Positions 1-11,982 of a DNA stretch of 64,000 nt are shown one piece after another. The notes beneath the pieces were generated by a model. That model made no database searches, had not been told where the DNA came from, and worked only from the letters and a program-made list of their open reading frames with translations. Position numbers and translations under genes: made by a program. The stretch spans positions 6,347,390 to 6,411,389 of the forward strand of contig CAJSYZ010000002.1 in the NCBI GenBank assembly GCA_910574455.1, read 5' to 3'. The stretch comes from Trichaptum fuscoviolaceum (lineage: Eukaryota; Basidiomycota; Agaricomycetes; Hymenochaetales; Trichaptaceae). The stretch's first letter is position 1, and every line of letters begins with the position of its first letter.

Positions 1-210
1 TGTTCTACGAGCTTGTCTTTGGCAGGGTGAGTTTACTATGCTCTACACCATGACCCACGCTGACTGCGCCTTGCGTTACTAGTTGCTCTTCCGTGGGAGG
101 GATCACAAGGATCTTGAAGTCAACGCACTGTACGAAAGCGCATTCATTCCTCGATGGTTCCGCAGCGTTACCCAGACGCACCTCGTCTCCGGGGTACGTC
201 TGGATGACAT
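1..210 (+). other. Possible terminal exon fragment of an unknown gene
   Basis: From about position 40 to 213 the plus strand reads as a short protein-like stretch that begins MTHADCALRY, has one in-frame TAG near position 79, and closes with LVSGVRLDDM and a TAG. The composition (SAFIPRWFRSVTQ in the middle) looks more like protein than the AT-rich DNA after it. It could be the 3' end of a gene that begins left of the window, or gene debris. The family is not recognised. Confidence 0.2.
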
Positions 211-213
211 GTA

Positions 214-990
214 GTATAATGTGTAATGTACTGTAGCATTTTAAAACAAATATAATTTATTATCAACTATCATCAGCCATTGGCAACGGCCAGAATTAAA
301 TAAAAGAGCTGTCGGCAAGCCAGCGTAGATACCCAACGATAGACCTGATGTAACGTAAATTTGATTATAAGGAGTACTAATTTGTCATCAGAGCCGGCAG
401 TCTGATGTCATTTGTAGCTAAATATAAACTATATTTGGCCTAGAATTCATGATCAGGGCCCATCATTCATTGGCATCGCTGTCATGACGTGGTGCCTTGT
501 ATCTAAAGATAGCTCCCAGCATCGCTATCATGCATTATCATCGACACATTACGGTGTCATCGCTACCATGCTGCTAGACATTACAATGAAAGCTAGAGTA
601 TGTAAACTACATAATCCCATTAACTGCGGCAGAATTAATTACATAGGTCACCATAATGACAGCATATATACTAAATTTTAGTCACTATATGCGCAATACA
701 AACACTGAAATCCGGTACAAACCCTAACAGGCTGCTAAGCCATGTATTGCATTTTACGGAATAAAAGAGCCATAATGCTGATTGCCTAAGATAGTAGCTG
801 TAATCATGGCACACTTTGTATTGAATTTTACGTGCCTGATAAGGTCAATATATTTGATACTGGAACCCGAGATACATTAGGGATGATTTTACCTGTTATA
901 TTGTATGTTATCGTATGTATTCATATTATCATTTTAAAAACTTTTTCCTGATGATCATAGAGCATTAACGTTATACAGTCGTATCTTACT
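214..990. other. AT-rich stretch with no gene seen
   Basis: The sequence is rich in A and T and full of stop codons in all frames. The longest open stretch (484-681, plus) has no recognisable motif. I see nothing that can be supported as a gene. Confidence 0.5.
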
Positions 991-999
991 CTGGTTAGC

Positions 1000-2570
1000 T
1001 CGGCGTTTCGCCTAATTATCTAAATACACAATGTTTGATACTTGAATAAGTATGTACTTGATATCTGACCGACATTAGGCAAAAGCTATGCTAGTCAATG
1101 AGCTTTCGACAAATCCGACTCTGGACTCTGCTCCGTTGTTTGTGAATGATGAGCGGATATGCAGAAGGATACGTGTGCAGCAGCAACTATGCAGAACTTG
1201 CTGGATCCTAAAATATGATAAGCATATGCTAGTACTATAAAATACCTGATTTGTCTCACACAATGAACATAAGCTTGATCTCGTTCTGTATAGTCATCAT
1301 AGTGAGTATCCGGAAATTGAGCTGCGAGAAGATCACTTACTGGGCCGGCAATTAGGACAACTAAGTTCACTACAGAAACACCTATGAAGAATGTACTGTC
1401 AAATCAAGTTGCTTGGGCCCTGATTATCACAAACAAATTATTGAGACGAAGTAGAGAATACCTGTGGATTATTATTTAGAGCTAGATTCCTTCCTGCTGA
1501 TGAAAATAGCTCACCGTCTCGGTATAGAACGTTCAGGATGATAGAGCTCTTTGAATCATTGTCTTTTTGCAGAGTTAAGCGACTGGTCGCTTGAGAGTGA
1601 TTGTATGATGTTTCACCTGATAGCACCTTCCGTAAAAGTAGAACAAGGGAGACTATGCTCAGATATCTCAGTTCAGTGTCTTGCAATAACAGAAGCTGAG
1701 ATTAAGAAAATTACTTACTGAACTCCGTAAAGATAATAATTATGAACTCCACATATTCTGGCTGATCGGGAACAATGGCTATGCAGCCCCTCAATCCTGA
1801 CACCTCGAAAACTAAAGATAAATTAATATTATAGGGAGGAAAAGGATGACAAGGAGATTAAACGTACATGACCCTCCGTCATAATTCATGGTGTCGAAAT
1901 ATCCAGATGCAGCAGTAGCACTCTTTAAACCTATTCGTTTCATGATACATACAGCAATATCCCGAATAGAACGCACTGATATAAGTAAAGCAAAAGTTAC
2001 CATGACAAGTTGGGAACGGCCACATGCAGCCCATGAGCGTAGTGTCATGACCGCTTTGCAGGAGCGTGAGGGCGAAGTGCTACCGATACACTTCAAATAA
2101 AACTTACTTGCAGCAACGTCTATGACAAAAATTACAAAGTCTGTGAAGAAGATAATGTGAAATCGTTCAGGACCCTCTAAGGTCCTACTCACAGCCGGAT
2201 ACTTTCAAAGAAGTTGAACAGAACTGTTAAAGCTTAAATCATGACCTCTCTTCGTCTATGAGAAGTTCGCTCACAGACGTAGATCCGCCAACAACAAGAG
2301 CTAGGTGGTTGTTAATCCTACGACAGCGGTTAAAATATGAATTGCACACCATATGAGGCGAGTGCCGTGTTGAGGATTCCAGAATATCGATTTAGAAAGT
2401 AGAGAATCTTAGAGACACTCATGCGTGCTGGCCAAAGGAGAATGATCTATATACGTAGGTCATAATTAGGCATGGTGGTATTTGAGATAGACAAGTTCAC
2501 ATACTTCGTCCGTCATTGTCAAGAATACGTCATAGCACTGTATAGTAGCTTGAGCGCAAGTGTGGCTTTC
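1000..2570 (-). pseudogene. Decayed DUF6533-like multi-pass membrane protein gene
   Basis: Read on the minus strand, scattered pieces follow the order of the fungal DUF6533 family of integral membrane proteins. Near 2500-2570 a piece reads YDVFLTMTDEV, which resembles the family's amino-terminal motif (YD.LLTL.DEV). Near 1830-2190 are hydrophobic segments such as LVMVTFALLISV. Near 1690-1790 a segment reads GCIAIVPDQPEYVEF. Around 1438-1686 the hydrophobic stretch SIVSLVLLLRKVL is followed by VLYRDGELF, which resembles the family's LLRDG.xY motif. Frames change and stops interrupt between the pieces, and only some joins look like introns. The family's function is unknown. The assignment rests on short motifs; a different decayed membrane protein is possible. 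Confidence 0.35.
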
Positions 2571-2599
2571 TCTAATGGATAGGAACTTTACCGAAAGTG

Positions 2600-3480
2600 C
2601 TAGGCTAGCGACTTCAGCAATTGTCAGCTTGACAAGGACGACGTCAGTCTCTGTAAAGTAGCTTGCCTATTGCGTACTAGCAAGCCGTCAACGACCACGA
2701 TAGTCATGTGGATCTATGAGACTTACTCGAAAGGCCTGATACTGCACTAATGCGTTATCAAGGCCATATGGAATTGTATCTTGGGTTGAATTGTGCATGT
2801 ATAGTGATGTACTTGATACAGTTATGAGGATACGAGGAAAGCTCAGCTGTCGTTGTTAACATTGGACAGGGGAAGACCTTATACCCTATTGGTCAGCGTC
2901 TATATGAGACTCGGATAACTATCCATCATGAGGCTCTGATCTATTTGTTTTAAATCAGTGAAGGTCCTACGACAGATGAGTACAGATCTTCGCAAGAAAC
3001 AAGAAAGAGCGTGTGAATAATGTAAACTGCGGTGAAGTATCCACTTAATAGTAGTGCAATAATACCCTACCTTGAAAACGAACGTTTTAGATGAAGTTTA
3101 TCGCGATTGTCATAGTCTTGAAGGGATCGAACAACGGATGATTTCGTCTGAACCTTTCGGATCGTAGTATTTGACAAGGGTGAGGTGGCACCACAGTCGT
3201 CAGAGTATGTGCATCACGATCACAATTGCAGTGGCAGAGCTGCGCGTTATATCCGAATTGAGGTACCGAGGTTGCAATCCAGAGGGAGATGCGTGTGTAG
3301 GACGTCTCGGTTGAGTTTGCCACTACTGATGGGCACGCGAAGGTTACAGTAAGACATGCTAATGATACCCTGAACCGGTGACGATAACTGGGTTGATTTT
3401 GCTATAGTGAATTGGTGATACATACATATGCGGTCCAGCCTCGAACTTGAGCTTATGGCTATGATCTTAAAGACGAAGCG
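2600..3480. other. Intergenic or decayed DNA, no gene seen
   Basis: Short open stretches occur (for example 3087-3323 on the minus strand), but none shows a motif, intron structure or convincing composition. Confidence 0.4.
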
Positions 3481-3484
3481 GGTA

Positions 3485-3625
3485 GCGAGATAAAAGATAG
3501 CGCTGGTGTTGCGGCGAGCTGAAGTGGAAGTTTGAGGCAGGGTCCATGCACCGACCCTGCACGAATCAGTGACAACTGAGCGTGATAAAGTTGAACGCTC
3601 TCAGTAACTCAGGCGGCCGCAAACA
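3485..3625 (+). repeat. Degenerate copy of the P450 core promoter region
   Basis: This stretch matches 4490-4620 upstream of the P450 gene. Shared blocks are an A/T box (gataaaag here, ttataaaa there), a gttgcggcg block, an 8-base inverted repeat gcagggtc/gaccctgc with an 8-base loop, and a block ending near ctcag(t/c)aactcag and cggccgca. The arms of the inverted repeat (3537-3544 and 3553-3560) are identical to those at 4535-4542 and 4551-4558, while the loops differ. The downstream sequence does not match, so this copy has no gene behind it. Confidence 0.55.
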
Positions 3626-4490
3626 TCCTCTCAGAGAAAGGTTGGATAGATCTGTGAGGCTGAAGATATTGAACGTTATAAGATTATATATCTGAATCGA
3701 AGTTAAGCAGTGTTGCCGAGATAAAGCTATTCTTTTAATATGTCTGCAGTTATTTAGTATCTAGACGTTAGTATGTCTTCTGTATGGGAGCAATCGGTTC
3801 TGTAGATCATTAAGATCTACTAGTTTCATGATATTGTTTATGCCATTTCAGTGTAGTAAGGTTCTGGAAAGTGGAGTAGGTAAGTGATATCTTTAAGTTG
3901 TCTGCAGAAGGGAAACAAAGGCTCAACTTGAAGGAGCTCGGTGTCGAATTGCCAATGTTGCTTTTTGAGGCGGAGTTTGATCGGACTTCATTTTCTGTCT
4001 CGCGTGATTTCGAAGTACGGCGAACGCGTCGTGCAACATGCCCTCTCCCTCTTACCACCACCATCCCTCCTCCACAGACATGTCTTTTCCTCACCATAGT
4101 CCATGCAAAAATTCCCCAAAGCTTTAAATTCAGCAACCTTTGGTCTATTTCGATAGCTTGTCTGTAAAGTAGCATCTTTCCTAGGTGTGCCACCCGAGTG
4201 TGAGTATATGCATACCTCATATTCTTATCAGTACACATCCAGCAAGCTGTACTAACAAGAAGACTTCTTTCATTTGATGTGATATGGACTTGTACGTACC
4301 GTACGATAAATCCCATCGCTCACAATACAGATCATATGAAACAGAAGATTGAGTAAGATCATCTAATAAGATCATCGACACCGAACTCCCCTGAAATTAC
4401 TTTGGATTGGTAACGACAATGGAAATCTTTCATTGCATTCGATTACTAATGCATATACGTTTCAGTTCACGTTAATGATTAGATGTGAAC
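3626..4490. other. Intergenic, no gene seen
   Basis: Open stretches on both strands overlap around 3810-4316 but have no recognisable motif and no matching splice signals. A short pyrimidine-rich run of CCTCC and CACCACC lies near 4040-4080. Confidence 0.35.
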
Positions 4491-4495
4491 GCGAT

Positions 4496-4503
4496 TATAA
4501 AAA
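4496..4503 (+). promoter_or_regulatory. TATA-like box of the P450 gene
   Basis: TATAAAAA lies about 300 bases before the chosen ATG at 4806. An inverted repeat (4535-4542 with 4551-4558) follows about 35 bases downstream, where transcription would be expected to begin. An upstream ATG at 4651 opens a 36-codon frame ending at 4759, so the leader may contain an upstream reading frame. The same arrangement is duplicated at 3485-3625. The role is inferred from position only. Confidence 0.4.
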
Positions 4504-4805
4504 TGCGTTGGCGTTGCGGCGATTGAAGGCACTGGCAGGGTCCACGCGCTGACCCTGCACGCGTTGGGAGTTCGATTTGGACTTTAGCGCGCTCAGCAAC
4601 TCAGCCTCAGACGGCCGCATCGACTACTCGTCTCCCTCGTTCACCACCGCCATGACCAGCACCCAGGGCTACAAACAGGGTCTTATTCTTACCCACTCTA
4701 CGATATCGACGGGCCAGGCGAGCCGCGGTCCTCCAAACCGTCTATTAAAGATGACCTGAGGGAAAGGAAAGAAGAACATACCTCGAACCGCACCTCGCAG
4801 CAACG

Positions 4806-6913
4806 ATGGCGTCTCCGAGTGCGACCTTGGCAGCAGCGTTGGCAGAATTCCCGCAGCTCGCACATCTGAACCTCCAGCTGACACGGCCGACAATCGCGGG
4901 CCTCGCAGGCGTCGTTGTGCTGCTCACACTCCTTTGGTCTGCGTCGGGCAAGAAGCAAAGGTTCCCGCCTGGTCCGAAGAGTCTTCCGCTCATCGGTGAG
5001 TTAGTCCAATTCAGATGTAAAACGATATTCTAATAATTGGTGAAGGAAACTTGCATCAGCTACCAAAGGAACATCACTGGTTGTACTACAAGGAACTGCA
5101 GAAGAAATATGGTATTTCTATATCACGTTTCGTTATGAAGTCTTTTCTGACCTCGGATCGACCAGGTGATATCGTTCACTTGAAACTCGGAACAAACCAC
5201 GTCATCCTTCTCAGCAAGCCCGAATACGTTCATGAACTCGTATGTCCCCATCTCCCTCCTACACCATAATAAGCTGACACCACCACCCAGTTCGTCAAAC
5301 GCGGCGCGAACTACTCCTCGCGGAAGAACAACATCTACTACTCGGACTACCAGTCCAACAAGCTGCGCTCCGGACTGCTCCCCCAATGCCCGTCGCAGAA
5401 GTCGCAGCGCAAAGCCATGATGCAGATGCTCTTCCCCAACCAGATCGGCATCTACCGCCAGTGGCACACCCTCGAGGCCCGCCGTCTCTGCCACAGCTTT
5501 CTCACCCCCGACGGCGCGCGCGACTTCGTCAACCTCTTCCGCACGCTGACGATGAACTGTGCTAGCTGGACCGCGTACGGGTACCCCGGCAACGAGGAGA
5601 AGCGCGAGAAGGTGATGAAGATCGCGCAGGACGAGGTGTATCATATGAGTCCGGGCTCGCATTTGGTTGAGTAAGTGCCAGCTTTCTTTCAGTTTTCTCA
5701 AAGCTCACATCGACAGTCTCTTCCCCGCCCTGGACTACCTCCCGGACTTCCTCTCGCCGTGGCGCGTCGAGGCGAAGAAGGCGTTCTTGGACGAGTCTGC
5801 TGTGCGTCTTCTCGTTCTTATCTATTCGCCCCCTGCTAATCGATATACAGTTCTACATGGGCTGCATGAACGAGACGAAGGAGAAGTACAAGAACGGCCA
5901 GGCCATCGAGTGCATCACGACGAAGCTGCTCGACAGACAGGAGGAGCTCGGTGTCACGGACCTCGACATCGCGTACATCTGCGGCCAGACCTTCGAGGGC
6001 GGGTGAGTCCTCTTTCTTCCGTCGATAGCAGAGTGTCTGAAATACACGCAGAACGGAGACGACTGCGGCTGTCCTGCATGTCTTCGCTCATGCAATGGTT
6101 CTGCACCCGCATGTCCAGGTGCGCGCGCAGGCGGAGATCGACCGTGTCTGTGGAAACCGCTCCCCAACGTTCGAGGACGACCTGCCTTACGTGAAGTGCG
6201 GTTCACACCATCCCTTTCTGATCCAAATACTCATATTCTGTCCTAGATGCTGCGTCAAGGAGCTCCTCCGCTGGCGCACGGTCGAGCCGACGGGTTTCCC
6301 GCACACGAACGACTGGGATGACGAGTTCATGGGCTACACCGTGCGTCTACTTGTGCACTTCCGCTCTAACTCCTGCTGACTCGCACCAGATCCCGAAAGG
6401 CACGCTCGTGTTCCCGGTCACGCACAACATGCACTCGGACGAGAACGTCTACCCAGACTACGACACGTTCAACCCGGACCGGTTCAGGGACGACAAGTCG
6501 ACCATGACGGAGGGGCACTACACGTTTGGCTTTGGGCGCCGGTGCGTCTAGTTCTCTTTCATTTGTGCATGATTCTGATTTCCTGCAGTGATTGCCCGGG
6601 GATGCACCTCGCGGCACAGCTCCTGTACACGGTCGTCGCGCACCTTCTCGCGCACTACACATTCGGCAAGGCCGTTGACCCGAAGACGGGCGAGGAGATC
6701 CCTGTGCACTTTAAGGACTACACCGGGAATGCTATTGGGAGGTGCGTCCATTTCTTTCTTCCTTCTATCTCGTATGCTGACGCGTTTCCTTTCCCACTTC
6801 ACAGCCAACCAAAACCGTTCGTGTGCTCGATTAAGCCTCGGGACGCCCAGCATGCGGAGATCATCCGGCGCGAGTGGAAGGAGTACGTCGACCAGGGCCT
6901 CGCGGAGGCTTGA
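4806..6913 (+). CDS. Cytochrome P450 monooxygenase (11 exons)
   Basis: Heme-thiolate monooxygenase, probably anchored in the endoplasmic reticulum by an amino-terminal membrane segment (about residues 30-45) followed by a proline-rich hinge (FPPGPKSLPLIG). My splice model is 4806-4995, 5046-5111, 5166-5239, 5291-5670, 5717-5801, 5851-6002, 6052-6195, 6247-6340, 6390-6541, 6589-6741 and 6805-6913. All ten introns (46-63 bases) are GT...AG, phase is kept throughout, and the product has 532 residues, normal for the superfamily. Landmarks in order are the I-helix GGTETT (residues 315-320), the K-helix ELLR (369-372), FNPDRF, and the heme loop FGFGRRDCPG with Cys448 as axial ligand. The gene appears intact. 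Substrate and CYP family number cannot be told from sequence alone. Secondary-metabolite or xenobiotic oxidation are typical roles of such fungal enzymes, but here that is only inference. Confidence 0.93.
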
Positions 6914-7740
6914 TTCTGAAATCAATGAACAACTCGACATTTCATCGCGCCTGCCGTTGTTAATGAAATCAAGCGAGGGCGGCGACTTTGCTAAACATAA
7001 CCATAATGCGTACATAGTTCTCTATCTCTATCTATTTACTTGTTGTATGTACTGTCTGGGTGGAAGATTAAAACAAAGGCCTAATAATGAATATAATGAT
7101 TTCCTCACAATTCTGGTGTTTACCACTTCGCTAACTATTCAGTAAATCTAAAGTAAAGACTCGTTGCTCAAGGGTCGTTTGGGGGAAGGAGTTTGAAGCT
7201 GATCCGAGTCGGGCTCGCAGGAGATGTATTTAACTCGGATTGAAGTTAGATTAGCCTTCAACACCGCCCATGATGATTGATAGCTTCTGAGTGATCTGGC
7301 TTGGGAGGAGGGGACGGCCGGTTGGCCTGTACATATTTTAGTCCTGTCTTGGCGAGATTATCTGTGATTGGGCTACTGTTATTGTTTAAAATAGTTATAT
7401 TGTGATTTACTGCAGCATCGCCGCCCAATGTACATCAGGGAAACTACTTTCTGCTTACGGCGACTGACGCGTCCTGATTTGGCTGGCACCTGTCTGAAGG
7501 GTCGCTACTTCGTCTGAAAATACACTGATTGCCTTAACTCACTGAAATAAAGAGTGTTTCAGGATGCAAGCCATCTCTCAGTACATCAGAATGCAAGTCA
7601 GGATTTCAGTGCTCAAGTAACATGGGACTTGGAAAATTTTTACGATTTTTGTTACATCTAAACTTGAATTAGGAAACCAGTTGAGAAAACTTGAAGTGCG
7701 GCAATGCCAATTGCCTCTTCCTCCACCATCCATGTTCAAA
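6914..7740. other. Intergenic, no gene seen
   Basis: This is the 3' flank of the P450 gene followed by mixed sequence. No open frame with a motif or intron structure is visible up to the start of glucan synthase homology. Confidence 0.5.
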
Positions 7741-7759
7741 TTAGACGGAAATCAAACTG

Positions 7760-10620
7760 GGCTTGTGGACTGCCTTGCGTGCGGAGATTCCTAACGCGTC
7801 GGACGGAATCATCGACATCATTGTGAACAACCCGCCTTCGCAGGACGGCACTTCGTTCACGAATGCACGCGACCATCTCCTTGTGCGCAAGGGCTCCGCG
7901 CGCAATCCTATGATCTTCCCCTCTGCGGACTACGACAACGATGCGTTCGGCTTGGACTCGGGTTCTGGGAAGTACACGTTCACGCACCAGGCGCTGGGCG
8001 CAGATATGTTCAGGTTCTTTTGGAATTATGGTCAAAACTGGACGACGTGGACGGCGTACTAGTATGAGGATGTGACGAGCATAGATAAAAGCTTGTTTGA
8101 CAATGATGAGAATTGGTGGGCGGGCGAGCATATTATTGTGCAATGTAAGTGCTCTTACTCTTATACTAGTATGTGCTGTGATCTGCTAATCAATTTTGCA
8201 ATAGGCTGGTCTGCTATTGCTGCATCATCCTATACTGTTGTACATGCGGACAGGAACTATGCTCATCAGTGCCGTGTTCCTCAGTTCCTTGCTCGTGGTC
8301 CGTTCAATACCTGGGGTTTCCACAGAGGAGTGAGCTTCCAGATGGACAATACCGCCGACGGACGCTGGGAGCTCGAAATTATGAGTACATGGCCGACGTA
8401 CCTACAGCTCAACGTTTTTGGCTTCGATGACTACTTCTACGGTGACACGGACGGCAACGGCGTCATGACCGCCTCCCGCCCAACTTGGCTGCGCCCAACT
8501 ACTTGAACGTCAGTGCTCCGCCGCACCCGCATCTCGCGTTGTACGCTGGTCGTAGATGACGCGACGATGCGGTGGAGCCTCGAGCCGCGTGGGGAGAGCA
8601 CTGTGGGCGCTATCATGTACGCGCTGCTCCTGTCGATCCCGGTTGTCACTGGTACATTGGCAGTGGCGATCTTCATGTGGAGCTTCTACGGGATCAAGTA
8701 CAACCAGTGGGGTCTCACGGAAAAGAAGCCGGATCATTCGCACAATTTCCCCGTCATTGGCTCGCTGGGCTCGAAGTCTGCGCAAGACCTGCATGTGGCG
8801 CCGATGTCGGAGAAACACTCGAGCCATGGACACGCGCATACAGGCGACATCATTGGCTGGCCGGAAGACAAGAATAAGCGGAGGACCATGCTCATTGCGA
8901 CTTTGGAGTACGAGATCATATTGGAAGTTGAAGGTCAAGATCGGTGGTCTTGGTGTGATTTGATGGGCAAGGCAATGTCGGATATCGACCTGATTTAGGT
9001 TGTACCAAAGGTTAAAGACATCGAGTACCCTGCTGGCGAACCTGCAGAACCTATCGAAGTCATTATCTTCGGCGACCCGTACCTTATCGAGGTTGAGACG
9101 CATGTCCTCGACAACATCACGTACATCGTCCTCGACTTGCCTGTCTTCCGCGCACAAACAAAGGCGGACCCGTATCATGCGCGCATGACGATATCAGCTC
9201 AGCTATCTTCTACTCGACATGGAACCAGGCTATCGCAGCAACCGTTAGGTGCTACCCGCAGATTGATATCTACCACATTAATGACTACCACAGTGCGCTC
9301 GCACCTATCTATCTGCTCCCGAAGGTCCTCCCCATCTGTCTGTCTCTCCACAATGCGGAGCTCCAGGGGTTGTGGCCACTCCGCACGAAGGAGGAGATGA
9401 AGGAAGTGTGCTCGGTGTTCAATATCAGCAAGGAGCACGTTCGTTCAGTTCGGAAACACGTTCAACTTGCTCCACGCCGCAGCATCCTTCATCAATGTGC
9501 ACCAGAAATCGATCGGTGTCGCTGGTGTCTCTGACAGTATGGTAAACGGTCGTGGGCGCGTTACCCGGCGCTTTGGACACTCAAGCATGTCGACTCGCTC
9601 CCGAATCCGGACCCAACGGTTATTGCTGCTTTGGACGAACAGCCTGTTCAAATCAAGGACATTCAGATTGATGAGGAAGCAGAGGCGAAATGTACGGAGT
9701 TCAAGCAGCAGGCTCAGGAGTGGGCTGGTATTGCACAGGATCCTTAGGCAGATCTATTCGTGTTCATTGGTTGTTGGTTGAAGCAAAAGGGTGTAGATCT
9801 TATTGCAGACATGATGCCTTCGCTGTAAGTTATTTCTTAATCCTATTTTGCTAAGTAAATGAATGTTTGCTCATTTATTAATGCCAGACTGGAAAAACAC
9901 CCTTCGATTCAGTTGAATTGTGTCGGGCCTGTCATTGACTTGTATGGACGTTTCGCTGCGGAGAAGCTTGCTCGTCTCATGGAGATGTACCCGAACCGAG
10001 TGTACTCAAAGCCAGAGTTCACTATTTCGCCTCCATACGGTGGTCTCGGTCTCATGCCTGGTTGGGTAAGTTTGCATTCGTTTTTTCTAATGTTTTGCAA
10101 TCTGACTTTGAACACAGTGGTTCCCTGTCGAATCGAGTTCAAACAGCACACATGTTGTCCCAGCTTACGAAAACAATAAAAATGGCGCTTAAGTCTACGG
10201 AAGAAGAACATGCTATCTTGCGTGCTCGTTCGGCTGTTCAGCGTTTCCCGGTTGTTGAATGGCGTCAGCGCATGGGAGACTTCCACAAGCGTAGCATTAA
10301 CTTTACTAGTCGTCAGATCGCTGGCTCTTTAGCATGGAGACCTTCTGATGGTGAAGCTGAACATCGGGAAGAACCGACACAACCCAACTGGGATACCCGA
10401 AGCACATACGACAGCCCACACAACTCGATCACTGGATCTCCTGGAGCTTGGAGCCATTCGACACTCGTGCCTCTGGAGCAGCATCTGCTCCCTCCTCGCA
10501 CTTTGAAATTAGAAAGGCGTGGTTCAGCAAGCTCTGATGTATCCGAAGGCGAGGACTACTTTGCGCGCGCGGAATGCGAGTACGGAAGGTTATTGCGAAG
10601 CCTGACGGGGACAAGCTGGC
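7760..10620 (+). pseudogene. ags1: Truncated, frameshifted alpha-1,3-glucan synthase
   Basis: The translated pieces follow the middle of fungal Ags1/Mok1 proteins, the plasma-membrane enzymes that make cell-wall alpha-1,3-glucan. In order they are ALRAEIPNASDGIID and FGADMFR-like text (here LGADMFR), HADRNY and QFLARGPFNTWGF, a membrane segment (ALLLSIPVVTGTLAVAIFMW, near 8620-8680), and then the GT5 glycogen-synthase-like part with IYHINDYHSALAP, LSLHNAELQG and GLGLMPGW. Last come the post-catalytic linker RSAVQRFPVVEWRQRM and SRQIAGSLAWRPSDGEAE. The amino-terminal amylase-like domain and the carboxy-terminal multi-pass transporter-like part are missing. Breaks include a TAG at 8060-8062, a frameshift near 8463, a stop at 8996-8998, shifts near 9190, 9440 and 9540, and a stop near 9746. 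Introns near 8146-8204, 9823-9888 and 10066-10117 are retained, so this is a decayed genomic copy, not a retrocopy. Confidence 0.88.
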
Positions 10621-11102
10621 TCTGACACTGGACTATATAATAAAATAATATAATGCATCAGAGCAGACAAATCTGCCACTGACATAGTACTACTATTGGA
10701 GGAAAAATAGTTGCTGCACCGCTTGGGTAAAATATGTAGCTTGTGATTACTTAACGCCCAGAGGTGTTCGGGTATCGCCAGCAAAAAGCTGGCCCGTCCG
10801 GGCGTTATATTGAATTGTCTTGAAAACTTTGAAGTGTCTTGAAAAAGCACTAATAGTGGTGTTGAAAACTATTTAATCCATTGGGTTGCTCACAGCAGAC
10901 AGACACCATTGGCGACATCTTCCAAACCACTTTGATACCTCAGACTACGGTGATCATTCGGGAAAAAAAAGCAATTCAATAATAAATTTTAATCATGAAT
11001 CTCCTGGCAACTTTGAAAGACAAGAGCATGTGCACAACAATTTACTCGATAACTCAAGCACATTTGGTCAAACCTGCTACTGGTGGGCCTCAGCCTACTA
11101 GA
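10621..11102. other. Intergenic, no gene seen
   Basis: This lies between the glucan synthase remnant (plus) and the 3' end of the exonuclease-like gene (minus), so it holds their converging 3' flanks. No supported gene. Confidence 0.5.
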
Positions 11103-11974
11103 TCAAGCCTCGAAGTTCTTGATGTACTTATCCGGTAAGGGTGGGTGGCTTTGGCTCAGGGCCAAAGCTACAGCAAACGTGCTGTGAACATCAATGGCAG
11201 CATCTAGTATTCCAGTACAGCAGATCATGCAAGTGAGAACTTGAAGATGGTTGATCTTGAGCAACAAAATGATAACTTACATTGTATTTGTGCCGCTGAT
11301 AGCTCGTTAGCTGCCCAGTCACTCATCGTGACCTCACTACTCTTCTTGACGTTCAGCCTCAATACTTCTCCCACTATTTTTTCGAGCTTGACAGTCGGAG
11401 TCGGATGCTGGAACCAGAGACGAGGGTTTAAGAGCAGTTGGGACCAGGTCGGGTTTTTGGGCCAGACTTCCGGGTAGACAACGCGCGCCCAATCTGTCAG
11501 ATCGACACATGAGCACACAGAGGTGCAAAACTTGCGCTTTATACGCACTGCGTCACCTGCCATTTCTTCTGGTTGGCCACCTCGCAGGAGAAAAGATAAG
11601 TTATTCATACCGTTGATTCCAGCTGAAACTTTCATGACTGTACCATCCCCAAGGAGTTGCACCAACGTAGGAGGAAGGTCAGTAAGAGTATGCGTCCTGA
11701 CCAGATAAACCTGGTTTTGAACTGCGAGTTGGATGAGGTCTACGCGATGATTGGACCCTTTTCCGCCACTTGCCCACTCGATGTCGATCGAGACAAATCT
11801 CCTAGCTGGTACCTGTGGCAAAGATGCATATATTGCAGTCATTGCGTTGTCCACATCCAAGCCCGTGCAACACTGTATCGGAACTATATTATGGGGCCTA
11901 TATTCATCTAATTCGGAGAGAGGTGTTGGTGGTACCCCGAGGAAATCAAGAAACGTTTGCAGTTTCTTGTGTAT
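11103..11974 (-). CDS. 3'-5' exonuclease (DEDDy, RNase H fold) domain protein, 5' end lost
   Basis: Minus-strand gene with two visible exons: 11974 to 11281, and 11203 to 11103 (TGA). The intron 11280-11204 starts GTAAGT and ends TAG and keeps phase, creating YAAID across the join. Landmarks are motif I (SIDIEW, Asp-x-Glu), the motif II region GINGMNNLSFL, and motif III SDWAANELSAAQ followed by YAAIDV. Family enzymes of the WRN-exonuclease type remove nucleotides from 3' ends. Here the motif II Asp expected after GING is not seen, so activity is doubtful. The upstream exon begins right after a TAG acceptor at 11975-11977, and the LTR starts at 11983, so the insertion sits in or at the end of an intron and earlier exons are gone from this side. 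An ATG at 11842-11840 could still give a 220-residue protein. Confidence 0.7.
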
Positions 11975-11982
11975 CTAGCAAC

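Noticed and set aside
4577..4805. P450 start at an upstream codon
   Set aside because: The frame 4577-4759 ends in TGA before the P450 ATG and is not in frame with it. The ATG at 4806 gives a normal membrane anchor.
11225..11860. Initiation of the exonuclease at 11860
   Set aside because: The codon there is TTG. The frame is open upstream to a TAG acceptor at 11975-11977, and the nearest ATG is at 11842.
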